Shown: positions 46,203 through 59,818 of the stretch, piece after piece | Layout of the letters: each line of letters opens with the position of its first letter | How positions within the stretch are numbered: position 1 is the first letter of the stretch | Source: Ifrita kowaldi | Taxonomy: Eukaryota; Chordata; Aves; Passeriformes; Cinclosomatidae | Assembly: GCA_013398055.1 (NCBI GenBank) | Contig: VZRS01006544.1 | Span: forward strand, 258-64,257 | DNA length: 64,000 bases | Direction: 5' to 3' | Position numbers and translations under genes: made by a program | The notes under the pieces: model-generated | What the model was told of the DNA's origin: nothing | The model's input: only the letters and a program-made list of their open reading frames with translations | Database searches by the model: none

Positions 46203-47981
46203 AGTTTACTCTCAGATCTGGAAATAAAATCTGTTTTCCAAGTTTTGGTCCAACCTGGAGCTGCCAGGTCCTCTGATGGGGTTTTCTGAGTACTTATGAC
46301 TGCTTCAACAACTTTCCCATTGCAGCACTTCCAGAAACTGAAGGAAACCACTTCTGGGCCAGGGTTAACACACTTCAGTTGAAGGTCACTGTAAAAATCA
46401 GCTCCTTGATAAGGATTTTTTCCAGGCAAGCTGGTGGACTGCCTCATGGTGGTGAACAGAGCAAACCCTGTTCTCTCGATGATTTTCAGGCCCTCCAAGG
46501 ACATGTATTTCTATTCTGAGATGAAATTCTGTCTTCTCCTTTACCCAGGTATGCCCTATGCCACTAGCCAAACACAAACCACCACAGACGTTTTTCTTTC
46601 ATGATCCCTTCTGCTGTGGTAGCCTTGATACCCCCCACTCCAGCCATGCATTTTATTTCAAGATCCACTTTGTTTTTGCAGCCTCTTCACTCTTTCCCTG
46701 GCTCTTTTGTTTGAACTTGCTGTGTATCCTCAGGTGCGTGTTCTGCAACACCTCTCCAGTTAGCGTTTGCGTTCATCCCGAGGCCATGAGCAGAGGGGGC
46801 CTTTATGGAGCTGCTCTTTTCTGTCCTCTTGTACAACCTGAGACACTTGTCAAAGCTTGTCTGACACCTTGTGCTCCACCTCTGCAGCACTCAATACCAC
46901 TGTCCCTGATATGGGCATTATGGGTTTTGTTGAGTTTGTGTAACGATGGCAAGACCACTGGGAAGCCTGTTACCCTGGAGGGAATCAAAGAAAATTAACT
47001 GTAAAGGTATATTTGTGTATGTTTTCAAACTGAGATTTCCTGCATTTCTCAATTTGATTAGCTGAATTGTTTTACAGAGTAAAAAAAACCCCAACTTTAC
47101 ATTTCAGTGAAATAATATTTCCATCCTCTTCATCAATGAGTGAGCTCCCACTTACCTGTGTGCCAGAACCAAAATTTTTGCAAAATCTCTTTTAGACAGG
47201 GCTGTAATCCTGAAATACAACAAGTTTAAGCAATCATTCTGGAGCTGGATATTCCTTGATTCCCCTTGTACATCTAACTAGAAAGGAGAGCTGAAGAACA
47301 GCTGGGAGAAAGTGGAGTAATTTCTGTATTAGCCATTAGCAGGCCAGAGATTTTTCCTAAGGAAACTTGCCCATTTAAACAGAAAGCTGAGAGCACACAG
47401 AGTTTTTTCCTACATCTTCCTCTGAGAGTGAAGTGAAATGCAGGCATTAGTGCTAAATCGTTTTCAATTTTTGTAATGGCTTAACATAAATAGCTTTTCC
47501 TACTCCAAGTCAGTACACTTGACAGCTGTTAAATACTGCTCTTGCCAAAACAGGCCCTTGTCACCTCAGTCCTTATCCCCGTAAAACTCCCAGTTCCCAG
47601 CTGAATCGTGGATCCCATGCTGCAGGGGAGCCATTGCACGGCTCTCTGCGGTTCCTGCGTCTGGGCAGGCAGGGAAGGCTCTGCAGGCTGGCACATCTGT
47701 GAGGAACACGGGGGAAGGTGTGGGGTTGGCAGCACATCTTGCATGACTGAGCCTCCGACCCACCTTCGACCCCTCCAGCCTTTGGCACCACCTGGTGTCC
47801 CCCTAAACGAGGACAGGCACCAGGGGGATGGCTCTTGGTCCCACGGGATTGGCTTTCTGACACTGAGATCAGGTGCCTCCCACCTCTCACTGGCACGGGT
47901 TAACCCTGGTGACAGCCAGCTGAAGCGACCTCCTCACACCCAGGCAAGGGGCACAAACGAGCAACCAGGGCACCACCATCA

Positions 47982-47999
47982 GCTGCTGCTGCTGCTGCT
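47982..47999 (+). repeat. Short (GCT)6 trinucleotide microsatellite
   Basis: Six uninterrupted GCT units followed by CC. Confidence 0.9.
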
Positions 48000-49229
48000 C
48001 CCTCCCGTAGCTACCAGAAGGACTTAGATGCCAGCAGAGCTGTGCCACCTCTGGAGAGAGAAGCACCAGGGGCAGCTGCAGTCCACTGCTATCCTTCGGC
48101 TATTGAGCAACAATGCATAAGCCCACCTTATTTCTAGAGGAGCGTCTGCCATCTCGCAGACGTAGTCTCCTATAAAGCACATTAGAAAGATCCTTTCAGT
48201 ATGTTCTGCATTTCTGGGGCTGCTGCAGCCCCTTCCAGGTGTCATGGTGGAGTAGGTGTCCCTGCCTCTGTGGCACCAAACCTCCTTCCAAAACCACCTT
48301 TCCAGGGGGTGAGATTACCATCCTGGCTGGATGGAGCTGCTCTATCTCCAAAAGCCCTACAAACAGCACACATGGGTGTAATTTGCCGATTACACAAACA
48401 GGAAAAAGAAAATGTTGCATGCTTTCTGCACCATTTTTCCCTGGTGTCCTTTCTCTGTTATTTTGTTCTTTTCCCTCACAGCAGTCATTTAAACAATTTC
48501 CCATCTCACATTGAAGCGAAGTCATTTTAAGACAGCTTCCTCCTGTTTAAATTAGAAGGAGAAAGAAAGGGGAAGGAAAATCTTTCTTGCTTCGCTTTGC
48601 TGTCAGTCCTCCAATATGAACAAGTAGAAACTATGTTTGTTGGAGATAAGTCCCTGCACCATTCTGGCAGGAGTACCTTGCCTATAAAGGTACTGTCACA
48701 CTGCAAATCTCAGATACAGGATCGTAAGGCACTCACATGGATGTAACTGCCAGGCCAAAAATATCTAGCTGCTGTTCTTTCACCAAAGTTGTGGTGGTGG
48801 TTATAAGCTTTCAAACACAGTACTTTCATTATATTGATATTTTCTAATACTGTTTTGAAATAGATTGGTAGTTAAAAAAGCTGACCTTGATAAGAGGAAT
48901 TATATTTTTCCAAACTATTAATGTTATTCTGAAAGATCAATAAAATATTGAAGGAAATGCTTTTCTTTATCAAGGTAGGACAATAACCACCAAAACCAAC
49001 AGCCACCCTGGAGTACAGCTGCAGCAGCAGACACCAGCCAGGACACATTCCCCAAGGGGCCAGGGACCCACAGCAGCGGAAGTCCCAGTAGAGCCCAACA
49101 CATTTTTGTTCATCAGCTACAGATGTGACCAGTGGGACCACTTTTTTTTTTGGCCCTCTTCCTCTGGTTTATCAGCCTGGCCACATCTGCTTCTAAACTG
49201 CTAAACTTCTTGGGTACAATTTTTGGGGC

Positions 49230-49244
49230 TTTTTTTTTTTTTTT
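49230..49244 (+). repeat. T15 homopolymer run
   Basis: Fifteen consecutive T after GGGGC, followed by AAACATCC. It does not end any recognisable retroposon. Confidence 0.9.
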
Positions 49245-52200
49245 AAACATCCCTGCTAATTGACTTCTCTAGGAGATGGGACAGTGAAAGAATTCATATA
49301 GACAATGTTCCACGTATACAGGAGAGAGTAACAACAGCTCTACTGCTCATGCTGGGGAGCCCAGCTCAGCCAGGGGTACAGGCACAGCTCTCACAATGAC
49401 CTTGAACCAGGCATTTGCTCCGCTCTCATCAGCTCCTCACCTGCTGAATGCTGAGGACGTGTCTGGGAAGTGCTCAAAAGTTGGGGTAACAAACACCACT
49501 AACGAATGCAGGTTGAAAAGGGACATCTCACTTCCCAGTTCTGGCTCTCAGGGCATTTCCCCAGCCTTTCGTCCCTCCGGGGAGCTCTGTGAGCAGTGGG
49601 AGGTGCTCGGGGCCATGACGCTGTGGCTGGATTTAAGCTGCTTGGCCAGGAAGAGGCACAGTGAAAGTGCTGCATCCCAGTGCATGAGAGCAGCTGTCTC
49701 CATCCATAGCTTCAAGCACTGCCACAGCAACTAATTAGTGTTGCTTATTAGTGCTGCATTCTCCTAGCTTGGCACACTGCAGATTGCAGCTGCTGTGGCC
49801 CTCCCTACCGCCCCAGGAAAAGCCCTGGAAGCAAATTGCCTTGCAGCGTGCCCTGAGGGTCAGCTAATCCTGCCCCTGCAGGGCCAGACCAGATGGCTGA
49901 GCTTCAGACAAGGAAACCTCATGCAAAAAATCATCTGTTCAAGGAAATGATTAAGGGTTTTTGTCTTCTCTGCAGTGAGATACTTCTTGCAATCTGATGA
50001 GACCAGTCTTGCTGGGGATGCTGAAGCTGTAGAAGCTACAAGTGATGCAGCAGAGTTCCCTCTCCAGTGCAGCCTGAGTGGGAGCTGATGGTGTGAACCC
50101 TTCATGCACCTTCCTGAGCCCCTCCCTGCCTGCAGCACAGAGGCCCCAGCTTCGCCAGCAGCTCACAGGGTGGCCTTGCCTTCACACCGTGAGGCTGGGA
50201 GCCCAGCAGGCACCGCTCAACACAGATACCCAGCAGTGAGCCTCATGAGAAGCACCCCATGCCAGCAGTGCACCAGGAGCACCACGCTGCCCCAGAGATG
50301 GACAGCACATTAACGGCAACACCTGCTTGCACCCCATCTACTGCCAGCTCTTCTCTGCAGTGACCACCAGCTGAGCACGCAGAAGCAAATGCTCGGGAGA
50401 AATTAGAGCAGTTTGGTTTTGTCTGGCTGAAATGGGATAAAAGAGGATCCAGCATACACACTCCTGGTGAGAGGATGGGACTTTGGCATTGTTTAAGGCA
50501 GGACTGACTTTCAGGAGACACCTCCACAGGGTACTTGGGTGAGTGTAACCTCGCTGTCCCTCCTGGGTAACTTGTGCTTCCTCATACTCCCGTGCCATGT
50601 CCACTGCCTTCACCAAGGGGGCTCCTGCCAAGTCCACAGCAGCGCTCCCACTGCCCAGCCTCATTCCTGGTGCAGCCTCTCCCCTTGGCTCAGCCTGTGC
50701 GTGCCCCTCCCAGCACAGCCCGTCCTGCAGCGGGGTGCCAGTCTGATGCTGACTTGTGATTGGTATATGGTGTTGACTGTAGTTCACAGAACAAGTGCAC
50801 GTGGCCTGTGGTTTAGAGGGCTTCCTAACAGGCAGGCACAGGTCTCACAAGTGAGAGACCAGCTCATGAGCAAGGGCAAGCTGAGGGGGGAGCTGAGAGA
50901 AATCATCCAACAGCTCTTTAATTTGCCTCCTGGATTTTGATCCCCTTAGTTTCATATGTTTGAGCTTTTCTCCTCAAACAAGAGAGCTACTAATATTTTC
51001 CTTAAATAAACTTTCACATAAGGCATTTTCACATAATCAGATTATTCTAGGAGCTGGAGTATTACAGAAAAGCCAGAGCCTGTTACACGACGTGCGAACA
51101 TAGAATCCCCCGAGCATCAGGGTGCTGTCACTTGGATAGATGGGAGGCACATTTTTGCAGGGGGAGGATTATCCTTCATTTTTAAGATTCACATTTTGAT
51201 CCAGTTAGCCTCCTGAACATTTAGCAGCCCCTCCCAAATTTTATCAGAGCCTCAAGGGACCAGTGGTGAGAGAGCAGTGCAGGAGGAGGACAACACACCA
51301 TGACAGAACAAGGCTGCAGCAGACAGAGAAGAGAAGCTGTGAAAAGAGCAGGGTCACTGAAGGGACAGTGCTTGGATCCTGGCTGTAGCAGGGATTCTCT
51401 CTAGTTTGATGCTAAATCCTGTGAACTTGGATTTACCAGTGGTTTTGAGCAGGTATTGGTAAGACCACCAGCACCAGCCATATCACCCTCATTATTCTGC
51501 TGTGAACTTCTGAGGTAGCAGAGTCAGATGAATCAGGCACAGGTCAAGAGTTGATCTTTGAGTCATCAATCTGACAATGACCCACAGTGTGTCTTAAAGC
51601 CAGCAATTTAAAACCTCCCAGGTTTCTGTTCCTTTAACTGTAAAATGGAGCAAACAATGTACTTCAGTTAAAAAGCCTGAAACTCAAGTTTGGGTGACAT
51701 ATTGTAAAGCAATGTTATGATTAATCTCTGTTCTGTGGATGCTTAGGAAATGAAACTAAAAATGAGCTCTGATCTTCATTTTCCAAAGTTCAGAAATGAT
51801 TTTATCTTCAGATTGATGCAGGCAATGCTATGTTTCTTTTCTTTAAGAGGCATGAAGGGGCAGTAAAATGTAAATTGGGACTGTGAGTGTCTAATTCATG
51901 CAAATTCTCTGCCATTTTGCTCATCAGTTGAGTCTAAATGGGAGGAGAAGGAGCAGGTTTGCTTTCAGGCAGCTTCCATGGGACTTGGAGTTATCGATGA
52001 GTTCACATCATCACCACAAGAGCTGATGTGGGTTGGCTGTGGTCACATTCATGGCACTGCCTGGGTTGGCTAAAAAATGCACAGTTTTGCTGCCTTAATA
52101 TTCCAAAGCTGGCTCTGGTTCATGGTGGAGGGTCCTTTTGGATTAAATTACACATGAAAGCTCTGCCAGCCTGCAATGTGTAAACAGTGTGTCAGTGCAG

Positions 52201-55200
52201 CGCATGGTGGGGGCTAAATCCGGCTGGATGTTTTCCAGCTGAATGTTTTCTTCCATTTGAAGACACTCCTTGGCCAAAATGAGTATGTTCTTCAGGAATG
52301 TGTCAATTTTGAAAGATTGAAGCAGCCAGGGGAGTTAAAATCCTGTCATGGGGGTTCTTGCTGCAAAACTCCTCCACACCAAAGGGCCCTAGAACTCCAC
52401 AGCAGCTCACACACCTGCAGGGCTGAAAACCGGAACTGGTTTTGTCCCCTCCCCATTTTCCTCCAAGTAGCCTGCCTAGGAAAGCTAGACTTCTGCAGGC
52501 AAACCAGGCAGGCATCTCTGCTTCCTCACAACAGAACTTTCCTAAGCTTTTTCAAATCTTATGAGTTTTCCCATAGTGGAAATTTGTTCTTCTGCTCTGC
52601 CTCAAATATGAATCTTTAAAAAAACTGTTTATAGGTCATTCTGGAATACCAGCACACACAGATGCATTGGAATAATCAATGGTTAACTGCTTTGCTTCTG
52701 AGAATTCATAACAAATGCAACCATATCTCCTTCAAAGGAAGACAAACAAAATGGATAAGAAAAATTATAATGAGACCAAGGAGACATCTGAACAATAATG
52801 GAAAATGTTGTGTGGGCCTGAATTTTGGCAGCACACTACCTTGCCTTCCTCTCCTCGGACATCCTTGGGCTAGGGCTCACTCACATCTGGGCAGGGGACA
52901 CAACAAGCAGCAGTGGGGAACAGCAGCCTGGCTTTGTGGCCAGAGAGCCAGTGGTGCTCTGAGAAGAAAGTGCCTGTGGTATCTCAGTCATCTCCTCTTG
53001 TGGCTGAGGAGAGGGCATAGTGCAAACAGGGATCAGGATGCTAGGGCTGCTGCTGACCCTGCTGTGACAACGTCACATCTTCTGGAGCCTGGCCTAATTC
53101 ATCTCATTTGAGCTGCCAAGTAGGTCTCAGAGGGTAAGAGCTTCAAACTGCTCCTGTCTTAAATTGATTTGCAGAGATTTGCTAAAAGTGAAAGAATTTG
53201 TATCCAGGTTACTCCCTGTATACAGCCCAGAACAGCCCAACAAGACTCTTTTGTGGAGCACTGAAATGCACTGTGAAGGGGGTGGTAACAAATGAAACCC
53301 ACACAGATTGTTATTTACAGTTTAAAAAACCCAGCTTCAAACTCAGGAGCATCCCTTAAAAGGGGTAACACATGAAACGAAGAAATTTACACCTTGGTTT
53401 TGCTCAGGTAAATGTTCCCACTTCTGTCTTCATAAACACTTCTATGTGATGGGAAATTTCACTGCATCACTGCCCCTGTCCAGGGGCCCTCCCTGACTGT
53501 GCCTGGAATGGTGATTTGGTACCAAAAACTGGGATTGCAATGGCAGCGAGGGGGCAAGCACAGGAGTGTGGCTCCGTGCAGTGTGGAGACATGGAACATG
53601 GATGCAGTTGTTAATCTTTTTGGGATGCTTTCTTCATACTGAACTGACCAGTATTAATTATGAGTGCCCAGATTAAGACTTGTGGCCTTCTGTGAGTTTT
53701 CTGAGTTGCTGCAGGCAGGTGAAAACAGAGCAGACCATGACACAGGGCTGACCCTGATTCCATCAGCAGCTCTTCGTGGTGAACTCCCTGGCAGGTAGTG
53801 CCAGTACTTCCCCGGCACAGCCTCAGAGCAGGGTTTGGCCCAACAAGTGCCAAATGCCCTGGCTTTAGAAGAACCTACTGGCACTTAAAACTTTCTACAA
53901 TGCACTCAAGATTTCGAAAATACTGCCCTTCCAGGCCTGCAAGTTGTGTCTCTGAAGGATGGAGCTGGCCAGCCTCTGCATTATTCTCCTTAATTTTACC
54001 TTGCTTTCTTGTAATTTTTGTTGGGAATGGTTACTATGACCTTTTTGGTCTTAGTGCAAATCTGAGCCTGATTGCCAGAACTTTCCCAAAAATATCCTTA
54101 TCTTTCTCCATTGCCACTAAATACTTGTGCGCTGCCAGTCAATGCACATCCACAGTGTGAGGCTTGACTTTCTAGACTGCAAACAGGAAGGAATGACTGT
54201 TGGTCTCCTAGGGGCAGTGCATAATTTGAGTACAATGACCTTTGCACCTTAGGCTGTGACTAAGTTTCCACAGCTCAAAGGAGCAGTTCCAGCACCTGAG
54301 AAATCCTATGCTAAACACGGGTTTTAGAAAAAAAATCAAGAATTGCTATGGCTGTAAAACTGAGGAAAGTTCTGTTTGCTCTGACCTTAAGTGCAGTTTT
54401 TCTCTACTTCCTGGGAACTCCTGGTGTTTTGCTCCTTCTGACGCTTACCCTAGAGAAAGCATGCTCATCCTTACTCATCTTCATTATTAAAAACTCAAAG
54501 AGGATTTACACTGCCTTTTGCAAAAAAAGCGCCTTCTAATCCTCCCAAATGTACACAGCAGAAATAGGTCCCAAACACTCAGGATCTTACAAGACAGAAC
54601 AGATTAAACTGCATCAAAGAGGAACCTAACATGATGTTCTATTCCCCTTTCCAGTGTCCTTCCTCTGTGCAGTTTACTTTTTTAAGTTCAATTTCTGGTG
54701 CCAACGGTGTGTATTTGTGTAACAGGGGCGGGCAGATGTGTGCCAGAGTTTTGTGCTCTGCCATGACAGACAGGTTGGGACAACCTTACATGAGGGAGGT
54801 CTCGCCACCTGCCTTCATGGTCAGAACAGAAAAGCCAGACAAAGGGCTCCAAGGAAAGATAGTTTATTTCAGTATGCAGATGGGAGTGGAGACAGAGAGG
54901 TGTGGGGATAAAATTTCCTACAAACTTGGGGCTGCCAAGTGCGGGCAGGTTTTCAGAAGAGCTGAGCTTCCATTAGTAAGTAAAATAATGGGCTAATTTA
55001 TCCAAAGAACTCTGGACAAGGGGAAATGAGATCTTCTGGGGATCTTGCCTCATATAGTTACTATAACGACTTGGCCTTAGTGCTGAGTGTATGAAAATCC
55101 ATCAAAGGTGATTTGCCAAAAGTGGTGCAGGGAGTCTGCAATACATCTGGGGATCAAATTCTCATGTCTGAAACAAAGTACATTATTCAGGCCTCTTACT

Positions 55201-55289
55201 TGTTTGGAAAGAGCAAGTTTTAGCTTTGGCTTAGCTGTCTTGCTTTAGAACAAGAAAAAGAAGGAGCTCAAAGCGGATCTGGCGGATCC

Positions 55290-55459
55290 TTTGTGGCCTT
55301 TTGATGTTTCCTGGGGCGAGCTCTGGGACCAGGTTGGATGGGGCTCTGAGCAACCTGTTCTAGTGATAGGTGTCACTGCCCACAGAAAGGGGGTTGGGAC
55401 TAGATGATTTTTAAGACCCCTTCCAACCCAAACCAACCTATGGTTCTATGATTCTCTCT
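55290..55459 (+). mobile_element. CR1 LINE 3'-end fragment
   Basis: Diagnostic order: CAGGTTGGATGGGGCTCTGA, GCAACCTGTTCTAGTG, GGTGTCACTGCCCAC, GGGGGTTGGGACTAGATGAT, then CCTTCCAACCCAAACC and the tail GGTTCTATGATTCTC. The 5' border is uncertain and only the terminal ~170 bases are clear. Confidence 0.9.
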
Positions 55460-58400
55460 GAAAAGAGATATTGTCAGGGCTGATAGGACTGTCATGAGGT
55501 AGAGACAGCCCCACATCACCCTATCCACCCTGGACAGTGCAAAGGGCTTCAGGGCTCGGTACAGTTTTAGACCTTCCATGCACATTTCATAATTTTTGAG
55601 CAAATTCCTTGGGGCTGCTAGGTGAGATGAAGGCTTGGAGAATGCCTGTGAGCAGGTCAGTGAAGCATCTTACCTCAAATCTTGTAATATGCAACTTTTC
55701 TTGTGGAAATCAAAGGCAAAACTTGAGCACTGCTCTGCAAACTGTGTGAGGGGTAAGCACTGGGGTGGTGCCATACTTTCTGCCTTTTTATTCAGGTTTA
55801 TCTCTGACTCAGCATTTCCTTCAGACAGGCTTTCACACTGCATCCTAGACAACCACTTGGCTAATTGTGACAGAAGTAATTGCTGGTAAGCAGCTGAAAG
55901 CAAGGCACACAAACAGAGGATTTCTTAGGGATGCAGGCTGCAGTTCAGGGTACACTAAAAAGATGCTTTTTCCCCTCCCTGCCACATGACCACATCCTGC
56001 CTTGCTGAAATCGTCAAGAGCTGTCACATGGAAATAGCCAAGGAGCCACTGAGGCCTTGGGATAGGACTCCAATTCCTGTCAGATCTGTCCTTGCTTTTG
56101 TTAGCAGCAATTACTCCTTTTCCCAGAGGAGCAGCCAGCAGGCCAGACCCGCTCCCTTCCAGGTGGCTGTTTTGCAATTTGCTTTCATGGCATAGAGTGA
56201 AAAACCAAAATGACCACCAGACATTGGTTGTGTGATGGCACCTTCCACTAACATGTCTCATTATGCAGTCAGTGGTACTGGGACCTGCCAGAGGTCCCTG
56301 GGCTCCTGCAATCAGGGATGTGAGAGAAACTAGAAAACCACTGTTATTACCTAACAAGAACCGTCCCACCTTTGTCTGAATATCAATATTTTCTTCAGTT
56401 TAGGAAAGAGCTCTGCTGTTTTCCTCATTAGCCTCTATTTTCTGGACCTCTGCTACAAAACCCTATGTTCCTTTCCTCTCAGCCTATGTTTTCTCCATTT
56501 TCTCCACAACGTGCCCTGACACCACCATTCGAACAAGGACCTCTGTTATTTTCTTCGATGTCATTGAATGCACCAGTTAAACCAGGGACTTCATCCTGAC
56601 ATCTTGCAGCTGGACCCCTGGGTGGGGTTCTCCATGGGCTATGGGGGCACAGCTGCTTCACCATGGTCTGCACCACAGGCTGCAGGAGAATCTGCTCCAG
56701 AACCTGCAGCACCTCCTCCCTCTCCTTCTCCACTGCCTTTGGTGCCTGTAGGGTTGTTCTTCTCACAAACTCTCCCACTCCTCTGCTGCTATTCCAGGCA
56801 GTTTTTCCCCTTCTTAAATAATGTTACCCATTGTCCCTGATTGGTTTGCCCATGGCCATTGGCAGGTCAGTCTTGGAGTCATTTAATCCTTTGCTCCTGT
56901 GCAGAGTCCTGCAGCTCCCTGTGACCCAGCACCGCAGGGTGAGCAGAGCCTGCACCATCACAGGTAGTTTATGATATACATCAGGGCTTGTCCTATGCTC
57001 ACATACTAACACTGGGAGATTCTTCTTGATGGGTTGGGTGCAACTTCCTCACGGTAGGGGTAAGACCTGCTGGGTTTGGAAAGGGGAAGCAATACCCACA
57101 CAGGGTAAATGGCTGCCAGAGCCCCTCCAGTGCCAGCCAACAGGGCCTGGAGCCCCCAAACTCAGCACCCACCATTTTTCCCCTAGGTTTGTAACAGAGG
57201 TGCACACTTCATTTAAGAGGAAGCTCTTTGGTGGAATTGCCTAGATTAATCTGCAATTAGCTATAAATTTGTTCAATTTTAGCTTGTCACGTCATTTGGT
57301 GTTTTATATTCACTGGTGGTTGTGACTGGTGTAATTTTAGAAATAAACAGAACAGAAGCAAGCACTGCAATCTAGAAAGAAAATAATTCAGATGCATGAA
57401 CTTAAATTCACTTTTTTCCCCTGCTTCTTCTTTTTTTTTAGTTTTAACAACTATCACAGTTTTGTGTCTTATTGTGCTTGATATTGTGAGGGGCTGGTTC
57501 AGGGCATCATTTCATGGAGTACTTTGACTAAAGAAAACATTCGCTTTCTTTTACAAGAGAAGTAGGTAGAGATGTCAAAACTGTAGAGCAGAAACATGAA
57601 AATATGGTCTGTTACCGTTCCCAATGGACTCTTTTCCCCAAAAGCTTATGTTTTCTAGATCAAACATGAAGTTTTGTGTGAATCCTAATGGAAGATCCTT
57701 TAATGGTGTGGATTGGCAGTATCACTTCTAGAAGCAGTTCCCCAATTCAAAAGAAATAGAAACTCTTTGAAAACATGCAAAATAGATGAGCAACTATTCA
57801 AGTTCCTTTAACATGTAATTTCCCATAGACAATGTCTATTATGACTTCTTCATCCCATTATCTCAGAAGGAGTGGCCAGTGTAGGAGTTCTTGACGCTGC
57901 AAAATTGTATTTCATTGTACAGTTCATTGTGCTTCGCATTTCCTTTTGTTTGTTGCTCAGTTCACAGAAATGCTGACTGAAATGCAAAATTGAATCCCCA
58001 AATAGTTCTAGCATGGGCTGTGTTTTATTCTGTGAGCTTTAATGGGAGGCAGGTGAGCACTGCAGCTTCCAGACCTCAGCCAGTGTGATTACAGTGCAGA
58101 AATATCCAGCATTGCACGAGGCTGCTGAAAGGGAATGCTCCTCTCACAGGCCAGGAATGATTTGTTGCTGTTTACACTTGGGAAACAGCCATTCCAGCTC
58201 GGAACCATAATGAAGAGAGAAAGGGGACTGTGGAGTGCCTTTGTTTGGGAGGCAGCGTGTTCGTGGTCTGTACTGCAGCAGGATACAACAGGCAGGGAGC
58301 AGGTCTGAGCTGCCTCAAGGCACAGGAGAAAAATAAAAAACTTCATCAACAGGCAGGTGTTTGCCTTCCAAATGCTGGATGCTGTGTCAGAGCCTAACTC

Positions 58401-59338
58401 TGGCAAAGGTTTCAGAATGAATTTCTTTTTTTTGCAAAATAATACGAACTTGAAGGAACTGGTGGTGAATTTGTGTTTAACTTGTTGACTTGTCTAGGAC
58501 AACAGAGGAAACGAACACTAAACCCATCCCTCCGTTAGTACTTTTGTCCACATCCCAAAGAAACACGAGTTATGTGGAATACTGAAATGTCTTGCCTTGA
58601 CATTTCAGAAATGAAACTCTAAATTTTCTCTATGTTTGTTTTTGGAGTGCTGTTTCTTTGTAAATTGAGCACAGGCTGACCTAAGAGATAAGGTAGAAAA
58701 ACCAAACCATGCAGTAGGATCAAAAGCTTTCACTTAATTCAAAATTATTTTTGCTTTCCCTCCTCCTACTTTTTTGTTTTTAGTTTCTCTGGAAAAATGG
58801 ACTCTTCTCAGGTCAACCTGCAGAGCAAAGTCTGCTGGCCTCTCTTCCTCCTGCTGTTTCCTATTGAACCAGCTAAGTAAAAATGAAAAATATACCCATC
58901 TGCAGCACAGAAACTTCCTTTTTACACGCAAAATCCCCCACCCAGGTGCAACAGGGACCACAAGAGAAGTCCTCTCTGGCAGATTGCCACGTTGGTGCAG
59001 CCGCCTGGTCGCTGACATACCAGTATCTTCAAACTGAGAGACCTGGGCTCTTCCAGCGGGAGCTTCCTCCCTGTCCCTGCCCTGTGAGCATTTCTCATGC
59101 CTGCTTTCCTTGTGGGGTCCCATGCAAGGGTGAGGTAGAGCCTGTAGCTGGAAAATATCAGTGGGATTGATGTTATGACAATTACAGCCAAGGAAAGCCT
59201 GCTTGGGTGGAGTGAGCTGCTCGAGTGGTGGAAGTAGAAGTTGGTTCATGATCCAGAGGTAAGCTGATGGGAGGTTTGGGGACATTTTGTGTCTAGCTCA
59301 GGTGCACATCTCTGCCTGTGGCACAGATGCTTAGGATC
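55460..59338. other. Intergenic, no gene recognised
   Basis: 57200-58000 is notably AT-rich with few repeats. The open frame at 55845-56369 (-) has no domain. Nothing else was recognised. Confidence 0.55.
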
Positions 59339-59818
59339 TGTGCTGGTTTCAGCCGGGATAGAATTAATTGAGAGTACAGTGCCGTGTTTTGGATTAAGTA
59401 CGAGAATAATGTTGATAACACAGTGATGTTAGAGTAGTTGCTGAGCAGTGCTTGCACTAAGTCAAGGGCTTTTCAGTTTCTCATACATGAGAAGCTGGGA
59501 GGAGCCATAGCTGGGACAGCTGACCTGGACTAGCCAAAGGGATGTTCCATATCATAGGATGTCATGCTCAGTATAAAAACTGCAGGGAGTTGGCTGGCAG
59601 GAGTCAATCACCAGCAGGTGGTGAGAAATTGTATCGTGCATTTTTCCTATTATTACTATTTTTTGAAAGAAAAATTTATTTCAGTTATTAGACTGGCCTT
59701 CCCCAACCCACAGATTTTGCCCTTTACTGATTCTTCTCCCCATCCCACTGGGGAGGCTGGGGGGAGGGAGTGAGTAGCTGCTTAGTACTTAATTGTTGGT
59801 TGGGGCTAAACTGCTACA
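59339..59818 (+). mobile_element. Solo LTR of an avian endogenous retrovirus
   Basis: A 480-base element that starts TGTGCTGGTTTCAGCC and ends GGGGCTAAACTGCTACA, so it has the TG...CA ends of an LTR. Its inner landmarks match an LTR family widespread in birds: GGGATAGAATTAATT, AGTACGAGAATAATGTTGAT, AAGTCAAGGGCTTTTCAG, CAGCTGACCTGGACTAGCC and ATGTCATGCTCAG, then a TATA box (TATAAAAA, 59572-59579) and CCCCATCCCACTGGGG near the end. No internal retroviral sequence or primer-binding site flanks it on either side, so it is a solo LTR left by recombination. I could not see a clear target-site duplication, and the copy is diverged. Confidence 0.85.

Larger units (their letters stand above)
46203..55289. 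other. Intergenic, about 9 kb, no gene recognised
   Basis: Contains a short (GCT)n run (47982-47999) and T runs at about 49141-49150 and 49230-49244. GC-rich stop-poor sections occur at 47560-48000 and 50080-50750. A hydrophobic open frame at 54348-54539 is discussed in the findings. No domain-bearing open frame was found. Confidence 0.55.
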
